From NCBI GenBank assembly GCA_964487505.1, contig CAZARD010000007.1, positions 1 to 64,000 on the forward strand: a stretch of 64,000 nt of DNA. Reading direction: 5' to 3'. Positions 33,020-41,011 of the stretch are shown one piece after another. The translations under genes were made by a program, and so were the position numbers. Below the pieces are notes generated by a model. It was not told where the DNA came from, ran no database searches, and was given only the letters and a program-made list of their open reading frames with translations. The number at the start of each line of letters is the position of its first letter. Positions within the stretch are counted from its first letter, which is position 1. The stretch comes from JAFDVJ01 sp964487505. Its GTDB lineage: Bacteria > Acidobacteriota > Blastocatellia > Pyrinomonadales > Pyrinomonadaceae.

Positions 33020-35467
33020 ATGACACGATACAGTTTCTTTTGGACCGGCAGTTTTCTTCTTATCGCCGCCGCGTTCCTCACGAGCTGCACGAGTTCGGCG
33101 AACGATCGCTATTTCGGCAGCGCGAAGATGCCTTCCGGGAACGTGCTCCGGTATATCTCGGGCTCCGAGCCGGCGACGCTCGATCCGCACGTTTCGGGCG
33201 GACAACCCGAAGCGCGCATCTACGGCGCCCTGTTCGAAGGTCTCGTCGATTATCATCCGAAGACGCTTCAGCCGATCCCGGCGCTCGCCGAACGATGGGA
33301 GATCTCGCCCAAGGTCGATGAGTATATCTTTCATCTCCGGAAAAACGGCAAGTTCAGTGACGGAAAGCCCATCACGGCCCACGACTTCGTTTACAGTCTG
33401 CGTCGCGGGTTCGATCCGAACCTTATCTCGCAGACCGTATCGCTCGGCTACTTCGTCAAGTATGCGGAGGCTTACAACGGTCATCAGCTCTTCATCGAAC
33501 GCGAAGGGAAATTCGTCACCGAGGACGATCTTGCCGATACGCCGGCTCCGGTCGCGTCAAATCCGCCGTTTGGCCCCGAGACCGACTTTCACAAGTTCAT
33601 CAAGTCCCCTCCGCGCGCGACTGTTCCCGACGATCCGCTGAAGCGCGCGCAGGCCGTCGAGCCGAACCCGAAACTCAAGGAAGTTTTTCAGTTCCGGGCG
33701 GCCGACATCAAGAACCCGGCTTCGCTGATAGGAAAGATTCGGAACGGCGGGGACGCGATGTCGAAGTTCCTGGCTGAGGCGATCCATGCGGCCGATCTGC
33801 AATGCGCCGGCGATTGCTCCGCCGATATTGCCTCGAGGCTCAACAAAGTGGCCGACTCGACGTCGTTCTTCGCGGCGGACTGGTTCTCATCGCTCCAATT
33901 GCCCGAGCCGGCGTCCAAATTGGCCGCCGCGATCACGGCCGAGAACAAGAAGCGCGCCGACGCCAATGCCAAGGTCGATGAGGAGATCGCAAAGCAGACG
34001 GATCCGGCGAAGGCCGCCGAACTCGAGAAATCGAAACGCAAGCCGATCGGCAAACTGTTGGCCGCCAATCGGTTCCTGCTCGAGCAAATGTTCGCCGACG
34101 AGATCGCGCCCGTCAATTTGGTTCCGGTCGAAGCGAAGGACATCGGCGTCGAGGCGATCGACGATTACACGTTACGGATCACGCTCCGGCAATCGGCGCC
34201 GTTCTTTCTCGGCCTTCTGACCCACCAGTTTTTCCGGGTCGTTCCCGAACAGGCCATCGAAAAACACGGCAAGGCCTGGACGCGGCCCGAGAACATCGTG
34301 ACGAGCGGCCCGTTCCGCGTCAAGCAGTACTATCCCTACGACCGCTTGATCGTCGAACGCGATCCGAACTACTGGGACAAGGAGAACGTCAATCTCGACG
34401 GGATCGAATTCTACCCGGTCGAAGAGTTGACGACGATGCTCAATCTTTACAAATCCGGCGCGGTCGATGCGATCCTGAATCATTCGGTCCCGACCGGCTG
34501 GATCGACGTCGTTTCCCAGTTCAAAGACGAATGGATGAACCTTCCGGAAAGCGCCACGGCCTATTACAGCTTCAATATGAAGAAGCCGCCGTTCGACGAT
34601 CCAAAGGTCCGACGGGCGTTCGCGCTCGCGCTCGACCGCGAAGCGCTCTCGGAATTCCGCAAGATCACCAAGCCTCTTTTTCAGTACAGCCCGTCAGGAA
34701 TCTTTCCGGATTACGACCGCGCGATGACGAAGATCGGCGATGAGATCAGGCAGCAGAAAGGCCTGACGCCGGAGCAGTGGGACAAACAGCGCAAACTGTT
34801 CGATCCCGAAACGGCGCGGAAGCTCCTGACCGAAGCCGGCTTTCCGGTGACGGAATCGGGCGGCAAGTTCGAGTGCAAGAGCTTTCCGACGGACAAGGTG
34901 GCCCTTACCTTCAACAAGGGCGAGTCGAATCAGGCGATCGCCGAATTCATTCAGGCCCAGTGGGCCCGCAATCTTGGGATCACGGTCCCGCTCAAAAACC
35001 AGGAGTTCAAGACGTTTCTCGCCGATCGCAACGCGTTGCGCTACGAAGGGATCGCCCAGAGCCTGTGGTCGGGCGACTATATGGACCCATTCACGTTCCT
35101 CGGACTCCACTATTCGCCGGTCAACGACGGCGGGTCCGGCTTCTACGATCCGAAATACGACAAGATGCTCAACGACGCCAATTCCGAGCTCGATCCGCAG
35201 AAGCGATACGATCTGCTGGCGCGCGCCGAGTATTATCTTCTCGATCAAATGCCGGCGATGCCGCTGACGATCAACGCCACGAACTGGGTCAAAAAGCCTT
35301 GGGTCAAGGGAATGTACCCGAATCCGGGAACGCTTTTCCCGTGGAAGTTCGTCTATCTTGAGCGTGATCCGGCGAAATGGGACACCGACGTCGGCGGCCT
35401 GATGGAACGCGACGATCCAAAGGTCATCGAACAGTTGAAAAAGCTCGAGGCGTCAGCCAACAAGTAA
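33020..35467 (+). CDS. oppA: peptide ABC transporter substrate-binding lipoprotein (second, OppA-like, enlarged)
   Basis: Family 5 binding lipoprotein of 815 aa, much larger than the usual 540. Signal peptide and lipobox FLTSC are followed by LRYISGSEPATLDPHVSGGQ and VDEYIFHLRKNGKFSDGKPI. A helical, Lys/Ala-rich insertion of about 190 residues (roughly 195-370, with SADIASRLNKVADSTSFF and KKRADANAKVDEEIAKQTD) separates the two halves of the canonical fold. The fold then resumes at DDYTLRITLRQSAPFF and VTSGPFRVKQYYPYDRLIV. ATG 33020 begins the signal peptide; a TTG at 32978 is upstream in frame. Four bases separate it from oppB. Confidence 0.9.
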   Translation: MTRYSFFWTGSFLLIAAAFLTSCTSSANDRYFGSAKMPSGNVLRYISGSEPATLDPHVSGGQPEARIYGALFEGLVDYHPKTLQPIPALAERWEISPKVDEYIFHLRKNGKFSDGKPITAHDFVYSLRRGFDPNLISQTVSLGYFVKYAEAYNGHQLFIEREGKFVTEDDLADTPAPVASNPPFGPETDFHKFIKSPPRATVPDDPLKRAQAVEPNPKLKEVFQFRAADIKNPASLIGKIRNGGDAMSKFLAEAIHAADLQCAGDCSADIASRLNKVADSTSFFAADWFSSLQLPEPASKLAAAITAENKKRADANAKVDEEIAKQTDPAKAAELEKSKRKPIGKLLAANRFLLEQMFADEIAPVNLVPVEAKDIGVEAIDDYTLRITLRQSAPFFLGLLTHQFFRVVPEQAIEKHGKAWTRPENIVTSGPFRVKQYYPYDRLIVERDPNYWDKENVNLDGIEFYPVEELTTMLNLYKSGAVDAILNHSVPTGWIDVVSQFKDEWMNLPESATAYYSFNMKKPPFDDPKVRRAFALALDREALSEFRKITKPLFQYSPSGIFPDYDRAMTKIGDEIRQQKGLTPEQWDKQRKLFDPETARKLLTEAGFPVTESGGKFECKSFPTDKVALTFNKGESNQAIAEFIQAQWARNLGITVPLKNQEFKTFLADRNALRYEGIAQSLWSGDYMDPFTFLGLHYSPVNDGGSGFYDPKYDKMLNDANSELDPQKRYDLLARAEYYLLDQMPAMPLTINATNWVKKPWVKGMYPNPGTLFPWKFVYLERDPAKWDTDVGGLMERDDPKVIEQLKKLEASANK

Positions 35468-35471
35468 CGAT

Positions 35472-36386
35472 ATGCTGAATTTCATCCTGCGGCGATTGCT
35501 GCTGATAGTTCCGATGGCGCTGATCGTGATCACTCTGACCTGGAGCCTGATCCGCATCGCCCCGGGAAGTTTCTACGACAGCGAGAAACAGCTTCCGGCC
35601 GCGGTCAAGGCCAACATCAACGCCAAATACGGATTGGACAAGCCTTGGTACGAACAGTACTGGATGATGATGCGGAACGCCGTCCGGCTCGATTTCGGCG
35701 ATTCGCTGAAATACGACGGGCAATCGGTCACGGAGATCATCCGGCGGCACGTGCCTTACTCGGCGACGATCGGCATTCTGGCGTATCTGCTCGCGCTGGT
35801 GGTCGGGTTGACGGCGGGGATCATCGCGTCTCTCAGGCAGAACTCGGTTTTCGACTACGCGTCGATGTCGCTCGCGATGCTCGGGCTTTCGGTCCCGAAC
35901 TTCGTGCTCGGCCCGATTCTTGTCCTGGTCTTCGCGCTCTGGCTCTACTGGCTGCCCTCGGCGCGCTGGAGCGCCGCCGGACTCGTGCTTCCGGTCGTCA
36001 CTCTTTCAGCGATCTACGCCGCATATATCGCGCGTCTGACGCGCGCCGGAATGCTCGAGGTGATGCGGTCGGATTATATCCGGACCGCGCGCGCAAAGGG
36101 ACTTGACGAGAAGACGGTTCTGCTGCGCCACGCGATCCGCGGCGGCCTGATCCCGGTCGTTTCGTTCACCGGGCCGGCACTCGCGGCGCTGCTCGCCGGC
36201 ACGGTCGTCGTCGAAAAGATCTTCGCGATCCCGGGACTCGGCAAGATCTTCATCGAGGCCGTCCTGAACCGCGATGAACCGTTGATCCTCGGGATCGTCT
36301 CGTTTCTTTCGATCCTGATCATGGTCTTCAATCTCCTGGTCGATATTTCCTACGGATTTCTCGATCCTCGGATCCGTTACGAGTAA
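35472..36386 (+). CDS. oppB: peptide ABC transporter permease OppB/DppB
   Basis: Inner-membrane permease of 304 aa with six predicted helices. The N-terminus MLNFILRRLLLIVPMALIVI is the standard OppB/DppB start. The EAA loop (TRAGMLEVMRSDYIRTARAK, then GLDEKTVLLRHAIRGGLIPV) contacts the ATPases. Together with OppC it forms the channel. It lies 4 bases after the second binding protein and 5 bases before oppC. Whether peptides are oligo- or dipeptides cannot be read from sequence. Confidence 0.95.
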   Translation: MLNFILRRLLLIVPMALIVITLTWSLIRIAPGSFYDSEKQLPAAVKANINAKYGLDKPWYEQYWMMMRNAVRLDFGDSLKYDGQSVTEIIRRHVPYSATIGILAYLLALVVGLTAGIIASLRQNSVFDYASMSLAMLGLSVPNFVLGPILVLVFALWLYWLPSARWSAAGLVLPVVTLSAIYAAYIARLTRAGMLEVMRSDYIRTARAKGLDEKTVLLRHAIRGGLIPVVSFTGPALAALLAGTVVVEKIFAIPGLGKIFIEAVLNRDEPLILGIVSFLSILIMVFNLLVDISYGFLDPRIRYE

Positions 36387-36391
36387 GATTT

Positions 36392-37354
36392 ATGTCAGCC
36401 AATCTTGAAATCACAAAGGGCACTTCGCTGTGGGCCGATGCGCGCAAACGCTTGTTGAAGAACAAACTGGCGGTCTTCGGTCTGGTCGTCGTCATCGTGA
36501 TGTCGGTCGCGGTGATCGTCGGTCCGCCGATAATCGAACGCACGACGGGCTTCGCATACGACACGCAACCGACCGACCGGGCGCTCGTCAAATCGTTTCC
36601 GCCTTCGATGAAACATCCGATGGGAACCGACGACCTCGGTCGGGACATTCTGGCGCGAGTGCTTCAGGGCGGCCGAATTTCGCTGATGGTCGCGGTCATC
36701 TCGACGCTCGTCTCGCTCATCATCGGCGTCACGTACGGCGCTATCTCGGGTTACATCGGCGGCTTCATCGACAACGCGATGATGCGGATCGTCGATATTC
36801 TCTACGCGATCCCGTTCATCCTGATCGTCATCGTCTTGCTTTCCGTGTTCGGCGGCCCCAACACGCCGAACTGGATCGAAAGGATCTCCGCGGTTTTCGG
36901 CGGCGAGAACAATCAGGGAATGAACCAGATCTTTCTTTTGTTCTTCGCCCTCGGATGCGTGTCCTGGTTGACGATGGCGCGCGTCATCCGCGGACAGATC
37001 CTGAGCCTGAAGAATCAGGAGTTCGTGCTCGCGGCGCGAGCGACGGGCGTTTCGACGCCCGGGATCATTTTCCGGCATCTGGTGCCGAACGCGGTCGGGC
37101 CGGTCATCGTCTACGCGACGCTGACCGTGCCGTCGGTGATGCTGACCGAAGCGTTCCTGTCGTTTCTCGGGATCGGCGTCCAGCCGCCGTACGCCTCGTG
37201 GGGAAGTCTCGCGAACGACGGGATCAAGTCGATCTCGATCTATCCGTGGCAACTGATATTTCCGGGCGTGACGATGGCGCTCACGCTCTATTCGCTTAAT
37301 TTTCTGGGCGATGGTCTGCGCGACGCTCTCGATCCGCAGACGCGCAAGTTCTAG
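36392..37354 (+). CDS. oppC: peptide ABC transporter permease OppC/DppC
   Basis: Second permease, 320 aa, with the OppC N-terminal helix (NKLAVFGLVVVIVMSVAVIV) and the family signature HPMGTDDLGRDILARVLQGG. The EAA loop reads QEFVLAARATGVSTPGIIFR followed by HLVPNAVGPVIVYA. The C-terminus LNFLGDGLRDALDPQTRKF is canonical. A loop insertion (GGPNTPNWIERISAVFGGEN) between helices is longer than in many family members. Next comes a small exported protein and then the ATPases. Confidence 0.95.
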   Translation: MSANLEITKGTSLWADARKRLLKNKLAVFGLVVVIVMSVAVIVGPPIIERTTGFAYDTQPTDRALVKSFPPSMKHPMGTDDLGRDILARVLQGGRISLMVAVISTLVSLIIGVTYGAISGYIGGFIDNAMMRIVDILYAIPFILIVIVLLSVFGGPNTPNWIERISAVFGGENNQGMNQIFLLFFALGCVSWLTMARVIRGQILSLKNQEFVLAARATGVSTPGIIFRHLVPNAVGPVIVYATLTVPSVMLTEAFLSFLGIGVQPPYASWGSLANDGIKSISIYPWQLIFPGVTMALTLYSLNFLGDGLRDALDPQTRKF

Positions 37355-37386
37355 GCTTTCGTGCCCCCGCGATTTGGAGTATGAAG

Positions 37387-37911
37387 ATGAAAAGCAAGCT
37401 ATTGTTCATTGTTTTGATCGCGAGCGCGATCGCAATCGCGGCCGTGGCAGTCCCGGCGCAGACGACGAAAAAGCCGGCGGCCAAGACTTCCGGCAAGGTG
37501 AAGATCGTCAAAGAAGGCGTCGGGCTGGACGGGATCTCCGTCGGAAGATCGACCGCGGCGGATGTCGTCAAGAAATTCGGCAAGCCCACGAAGGTCGTGA
37601 AATACAAGAAGTACTCGGCCCAGATGGTCTATCCGGGCGGCATCTCGTTCTACTATTGCCAATCGGAACGCAAACAGACGATCTTCGATATCGAACTGCG
37701 CGCGCCTTTCCAGGCAAAGACGTCGAAGGGAATCGTGCTCAGCAAGAGCACGCTCGAGGATGTTTACAAACTCTACGGCAAATCGAAGGACGGACTCGAA
37801 TACCGCGGCGTCAGCTTCTTTTATCAGAAGCAGCGGAACGGAAAAAAGGTCGTGACGGTGATCGACATCGTCGAGAACGGCGGCATCAGGCAGTGTGCCG
37901 AATCGAAGTAA
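37387..37911 (+). CDS. uncharacterised small exported protein inside the opp operon
   Basis: Protein of 174 aa with a signal peptide (KSKLLFIVLIASAIAIAAVA) and Lys-rich mature N-terminus. The rest is predicted alpha/beta with two similar halves: GVGLDGISVGRSTAADVVKK and KGIVLSKSTLEDVYKLYG. This resembles short duplicated domains of periplasmic proteins that recognise envelope components, but no family is recognised. The GGAG at 37376-37379 has proper spacing (7 bases) only to ATG 37387, so the ATG at 37381 was not chosen. Its place between oppC and oppD suggests co-expression with the transporter. Confidence 0.75.
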   Translation: MKSKLLFIVLIASAIAIAAVAVPAQTTKKPAAKTSGKVKIVKEGVGLDGISVGRSTAADVVKKFGKPTKVVKYKKYSAQMVYPGGISFYYCQSERKQTIFDIELRAPFQAKTSKGIVLSKSTLEDVYKLYGKSKDGLEYRGVSFFYQKQRNGKKVVTVIDIVENGGIRQCAESK

Positions 37912-37995
37912 GGGCGATATTTTCAACCGACAATTCGTCGTCTTATCGGATTTTCAAAACTGGCTCAGGGAGAAGCTCGGGGGCCGAAACCAGCA

Positions 37996-39015
37996 ATGAG
38001 TGAAATCTACGGCACAATCTTATCGGTCGACGGTCTGAAAACGTATTTCCGGACAGAGGACGGGGTCGTCAAGGCCGTCGACGGGATCACGTTCGAGCTC
38101 AAAAAAGGCGAAACGCTCGGGATCGTCGGTGAATCGGGCAGCGGCAAGTCGGTCACGAACCTGTCGGTGATGCGGCTCATCCCGGAACCGCCCGGACGTA
38201 TCGAAGGCGGATCGGTGATCTTCGACGGCATCGACGTACTCGCGCTTCCGATCGAAGAGGTCCGCAAGATCCGCGGCAAGCGGATCGCGATGATCTTTCA
38301 GGACCCGATGACCTCGCTCAATCCGTTCCTCAAGATATCGAAGCAACTGACCGAGGTTACAAGGCTCCATCTCGGGCACACGCCGGCCGAGGCGCGCGAG
38401 CACGCGATCAAGATGCTGAAGATGGTCGGAATTCCGGACGCCGAACGGCGCATCGACAGCTATCCGCACGAGTTCTCGGGCGGGATGCGGCAACGCGTGA
38501 TGATCGCGATGGCGCTCAGTTGCGATCCGGAACTGCTGATCGCGGACGAACCGACGACGGCGCTCGACGTCACGATCCAGGCGCAGATCCTCGAACTGAT
38601 AAAGGACCTTCGGAAACGGCTCGGGACGAGCGTCATTCTGATCACGCACGATCTCGGCGTCGTCGCCGGAATGACCGACAAGATCATCGTGATGTACGCC
38701 GGCAAGGTCTTCGAACAGGCCCCGACCGAGGAGTTGTTCGCGACGCCGGCGAATCCGTACACGAAGGGACTTCTCAAAAGCGTTCCCGACCCGGCGCACG
38801 AACAGGGTAGGGAACTCTACCAGATCCCCGGGCTCCCGCCGGACGTCGCGCATCTGCCGCCGGGCTGCCCGTTCGCCGAGCGATGCGACCGGGCCGAAGA
38901 GATCTGTTCCAGAGAGTTCCCGCCGTTCGTGCGGATCAACGCGAACCATAGTTCGCTGTGCCATTTCGCGCATCGGGTCTACGAGGAATCGGTCGCGGAG
39001 CGGGAGGCAAAATGA
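37996..39015 (+). CDS. oppD: peptide ABC transporter ATP-binding protein OppD/DppD
   Basis: ABC ATPase of 339 aa. Walker A is GESGSGKS, the Q-loop IFQDPMTSLNPFL, the signature HEFSGGMRQRVMIAMAL, Walker B LLIADEPTTALDVT and the switch His LITHDLGVV. The C-terminal oligopeptide-transporter extension carries the cysteine cluster CPFAERCDRAEEIC and a later C (SSLCHF), which in OppD/DppD proteins can bind an Fe-S cluster. Its stop overlaps the start of the next lipoprotein gene (ATGA). Confidence 0.96.
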   Translation: MSEIYGTILSVDGLKTYFRTEDGVVKAVDGITFELKKGETLGIVGESGSGKSVTNLSVMRLIPEPPGRIEGGSVIFDGIDVLALPIEEVRKIRGKRIAMIFQDPMTSLNPFLKISKQLTEVTRLHLGHTPAEAREHAIKMLKMVGIPDAERRIDSYPHEFSGGMRQRVMIAMALSCDPELLIADEPTTALDVTIQAQILELIKDLRKRLGTSVILITHDLGVVAGMTDKIIVMYAGKVFEQAPTEELFATPANPYTKGLLKSVPDPAHEQGRELYQIPGLPPDVAHLPPGCPFAERCDRAEEICSREFPPFVRINANHSSLCHFAHRVYEESVAEREAK

Positions 39016-39665
39016 AGAAGCTGATGTTGCTTTTGGCGGCAATTGCAGGCGTGTCGTGTTCGTCGCCTCCGAGCGTCCCGGCCCCGCCGAATGCGAACGC
39101 CAATCAAACGGCTGCGAACCAATCGCCGGTCAATACCGCCGAATCGGAAAAAGCCAAGGAAGAGGTCGTCGCCTCGACGCGCAAGCTTAAGGACCTGAAG
39201 TTCTGGACGGCGCGCACCGAGATCGAGAATATGCCGGCGCTGAGCGGCGAGATCAAGTACGTCGCGCCCGATCGCTACTACTTCAAGCAGGGCGCGAACG
39301 AGGCGATCGTCATCGGTGACCAGACGTTTACGAAAGAAGAAGGAAAATGGCGCAAATCCGACTTCGATATGAGCGGGCTCAAAAAGATCCAGGAGAACGC
39401 GCTGACCGAAGAGGACGTCAAGAAGATCAAGAACGCGCAGGTCATCGGCAACGAAACCCTTAATGGCCGAAAGACAACCGTTTACGCGCATTCGATGATC
39501 AACGGGACGGTCGAGGCGGCGACCAAGATGTGGATCGACGACGAGACGAAGCTCGTCATCAAGACGATCGTCGAAAACCGCTCCGGCAAGCAGGTGCAGC
39601 GCGTCGTCACGACCTATGATTTCGACATGCCCGTAAAGATCGAGGCCCCGAAGATCGGCTCGTAA
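39012..39665 (+). CDS. LolA/LppX-like lipoprotein inside the opp operon
   Basis: Exported lipoprotein of 217 aa, lipobox GVSC at about residue 16. A Pro/Ala/Asn-rich tether (SVPAPPNANANQTAANQSPV) precedes a half-barrel-type domain: ALSGEIKYVAPDRYYFKQ, then EAIVIGDQTFTKEEGKW and RKTTVYAHSMINGTVEAATK, then MWIDDETKLVIKTIV. The pattern is that of LolA/LppX-type lipid-binding folds, at moderate confidence. The start overlaps the oppD stop by 4 bases, and oppF follows 7 bases after its end, so the three are translationally linked. A role in delivering or stabilising transporter lipoproteins is only a guess. Confidence 0.78.
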   Translation: MKKLMLLLAAIAGVSCSSPPSVPAPPNANANQTAANQSPVNTAESEKAKEEVVASTRKLKDLKFWTARTEIENMPALSGEIKYVAPDRYYFKQGANEAIVIGDQTFTKEEGKWRKSDFDMSGLKKIQENALTEEDVKKIKNAQVIGNETLNGRKTTVYAHSMINGTVEAATKMWIDDETKLVIKTIVENRSGKQVQRVVTTYDFDMPVKIEAPKIGS

Positions 39666-39672
39666 CAAACCT

Positions 39673-40701
39673 ATGGACCAAATGACGAAAACCCCGATGG
39701 AGGATGGCGCCACGCTCCTTTCGATCGAAGAACTGAAGGTGCATTTCAAGGGGCACGGCGGCGGGTTGTTCTCGCGCGGCTCGAAGCACGTCGTCCGCGC
39801 GGTCGACGGCGTCACGCTCAAGATCGAGCGCGGCGAGACCCTGGGCCTGGTGGGCGAATCGGGGTGCGGCAAATCGACGCTCGGCAAGGCCATCCTGCGG
39901 CTGACCGATCCGACGGGAGGCCGCGTAATGTACGACGGAAACGATCTCGCGCATCTTCCGGCCGGCAAGATGCGCGACCAGCGCCGGAAGCTGCAGATGA
40001 TCTTTCAGGACCCGTACGCCAGTCTCAACCCGCGGATGACGGTCGGCGCGATCATCGGCGAGCCGATTCGTACGTTCGGTCTCGCGAAAAGCGTTACGGT
40101 CGAGCAGCGCGTTCAGGAACTGATGGAAACGGTCGGCTTGTCGCGCCGTTTCATCAAGCGCTATCCGCACGAGTTCTCGGGCGGCCAGCGGCAGCGCATC
40201 GGCATTGCGCGGGCGCTTGCCGTCGATCCGGAATTCATCGTCGCCGACGAACCTATCTCGGCGCTCGACGTGTCGATCCAGGCGCAGATAATGAACCTGA
40301 TGGGACGCCTTCAGGCCGAGAAGAATCTGACGTACCTGTTCATTTCACACGATCTGCGCGCCGTCCGGCATCTGTCGGACCGGGTCGCCGTGATGTATCT
40401 CGGAAAGATAGTTGAACTCGCGAGCGGGGCTGAGATCTACGCGAACCCCCGTCACCCGTATTCGATCGCGCTGATGTCGGCAGTTCCGGTGCCTGATCCC
40501 GAGATCGAGGCGAAACGCGAGCGGATAATCCTGAAAGGCGATGTCCCGAGCCCGATCGATCCGCCGCCCGGATGCCATTTCCACACGCGTTGCCCGATGG
40601 CGGTGGATGAATGCAAGTCAATCGTTCCCGAACTCGTCGAGATCAAGCCGCGCCATTTCGTTGCCTGCCATCTGGTCAAGCCCGAACGCGCCGAGGCGTG
40701 A
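39673..40701 (+). CDS. oppF: peptide ABC transporter ATP-binding protein OppF/DppF
   Basis: Second ABC ATPase of the importer, 342 aa. Walker A GESGCGKSTLGKA, Q-loop IFQDPYASLNPRM, signature HEFSGGQRQRIGIARAL, Walker B FIVADEPISALDVS, switch His FISHDL. The C-terminal Cys cluster is CHFHTRCPMAVDEC with a later C (FVACHLV). It completes the operon oppA(x2)-B-C-x-D-lipoprotein-F. Confidence 0.96.
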   Translation: MDQMTKTPMEDGATLLSIEELKVHFKGHGGGLFSRGSKHVVRAVDGVTLKIERGETLGLVGESGCGKSTLGKAILRLTDPTGGRVMYDGNDLAHLPAGKMRDQRRKLQMIFQDPYASLNPRMTVGAIIGEPIRTFGLAKSVTVEQRVQELMETVGLSRRFIKRYPHEFSGGQRQRIGIARALAVDPEFIVADEPISALDVSIQAQIMNLMGRLQAEKNLTYLFISHDLRAVRHLSDRVAVMYLGKIVELASGAEIYANPRHPYSIALMSAVPVPDPEIEAKRERIILKGDVPSPIDPPPGCHFHTRCPMAVDECKSIVPELVEIKPRHFVACHLVKPERAEA

Positions 40702-41011
40702 TCCCCGAGATGCGACTTTCGCCGTCGGCCTTGGCCGATCGCGATACGGCGAAAGGCGGGACGCGGGAAGACCGACCCTCGGAAGATCGCCGCCAGTTGC
40801 GTCACGACTCCCGAGAACCGTCCGCCAATTGCGCCGCCGCGCCCGAAGAGCCTTCCGCGTTTCTGCCTGCTTTTGTTCGCTTCGGCCCAGTTGCCGACTT
40901 TTCCTGAAACCCGCTCTCGATTGTGTCTATTTAGTCAGTATGCAAAAGCTCTTTTTGAGCCGCCGGACGCGTCCCTGATGCATCAAAACAGGACGCAGCG
41001 GAGCCATTTCG
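40702..41011. other. intergenic region after oppF with a stem-loop
   Basis: TTTCGCCGT (40717-40725) pairs with ACGGCGAAA (40746-40754), and an inner CGGCC/GGCCG arm lies within the loop. There is no T tract. The remaining sequence to 40995 shows no gene; GGAG of the next gene is at about 41000. A possible AT-richer promoter region lies at 40918-40950 but no clear boxes are present. Confidence 0.5.
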
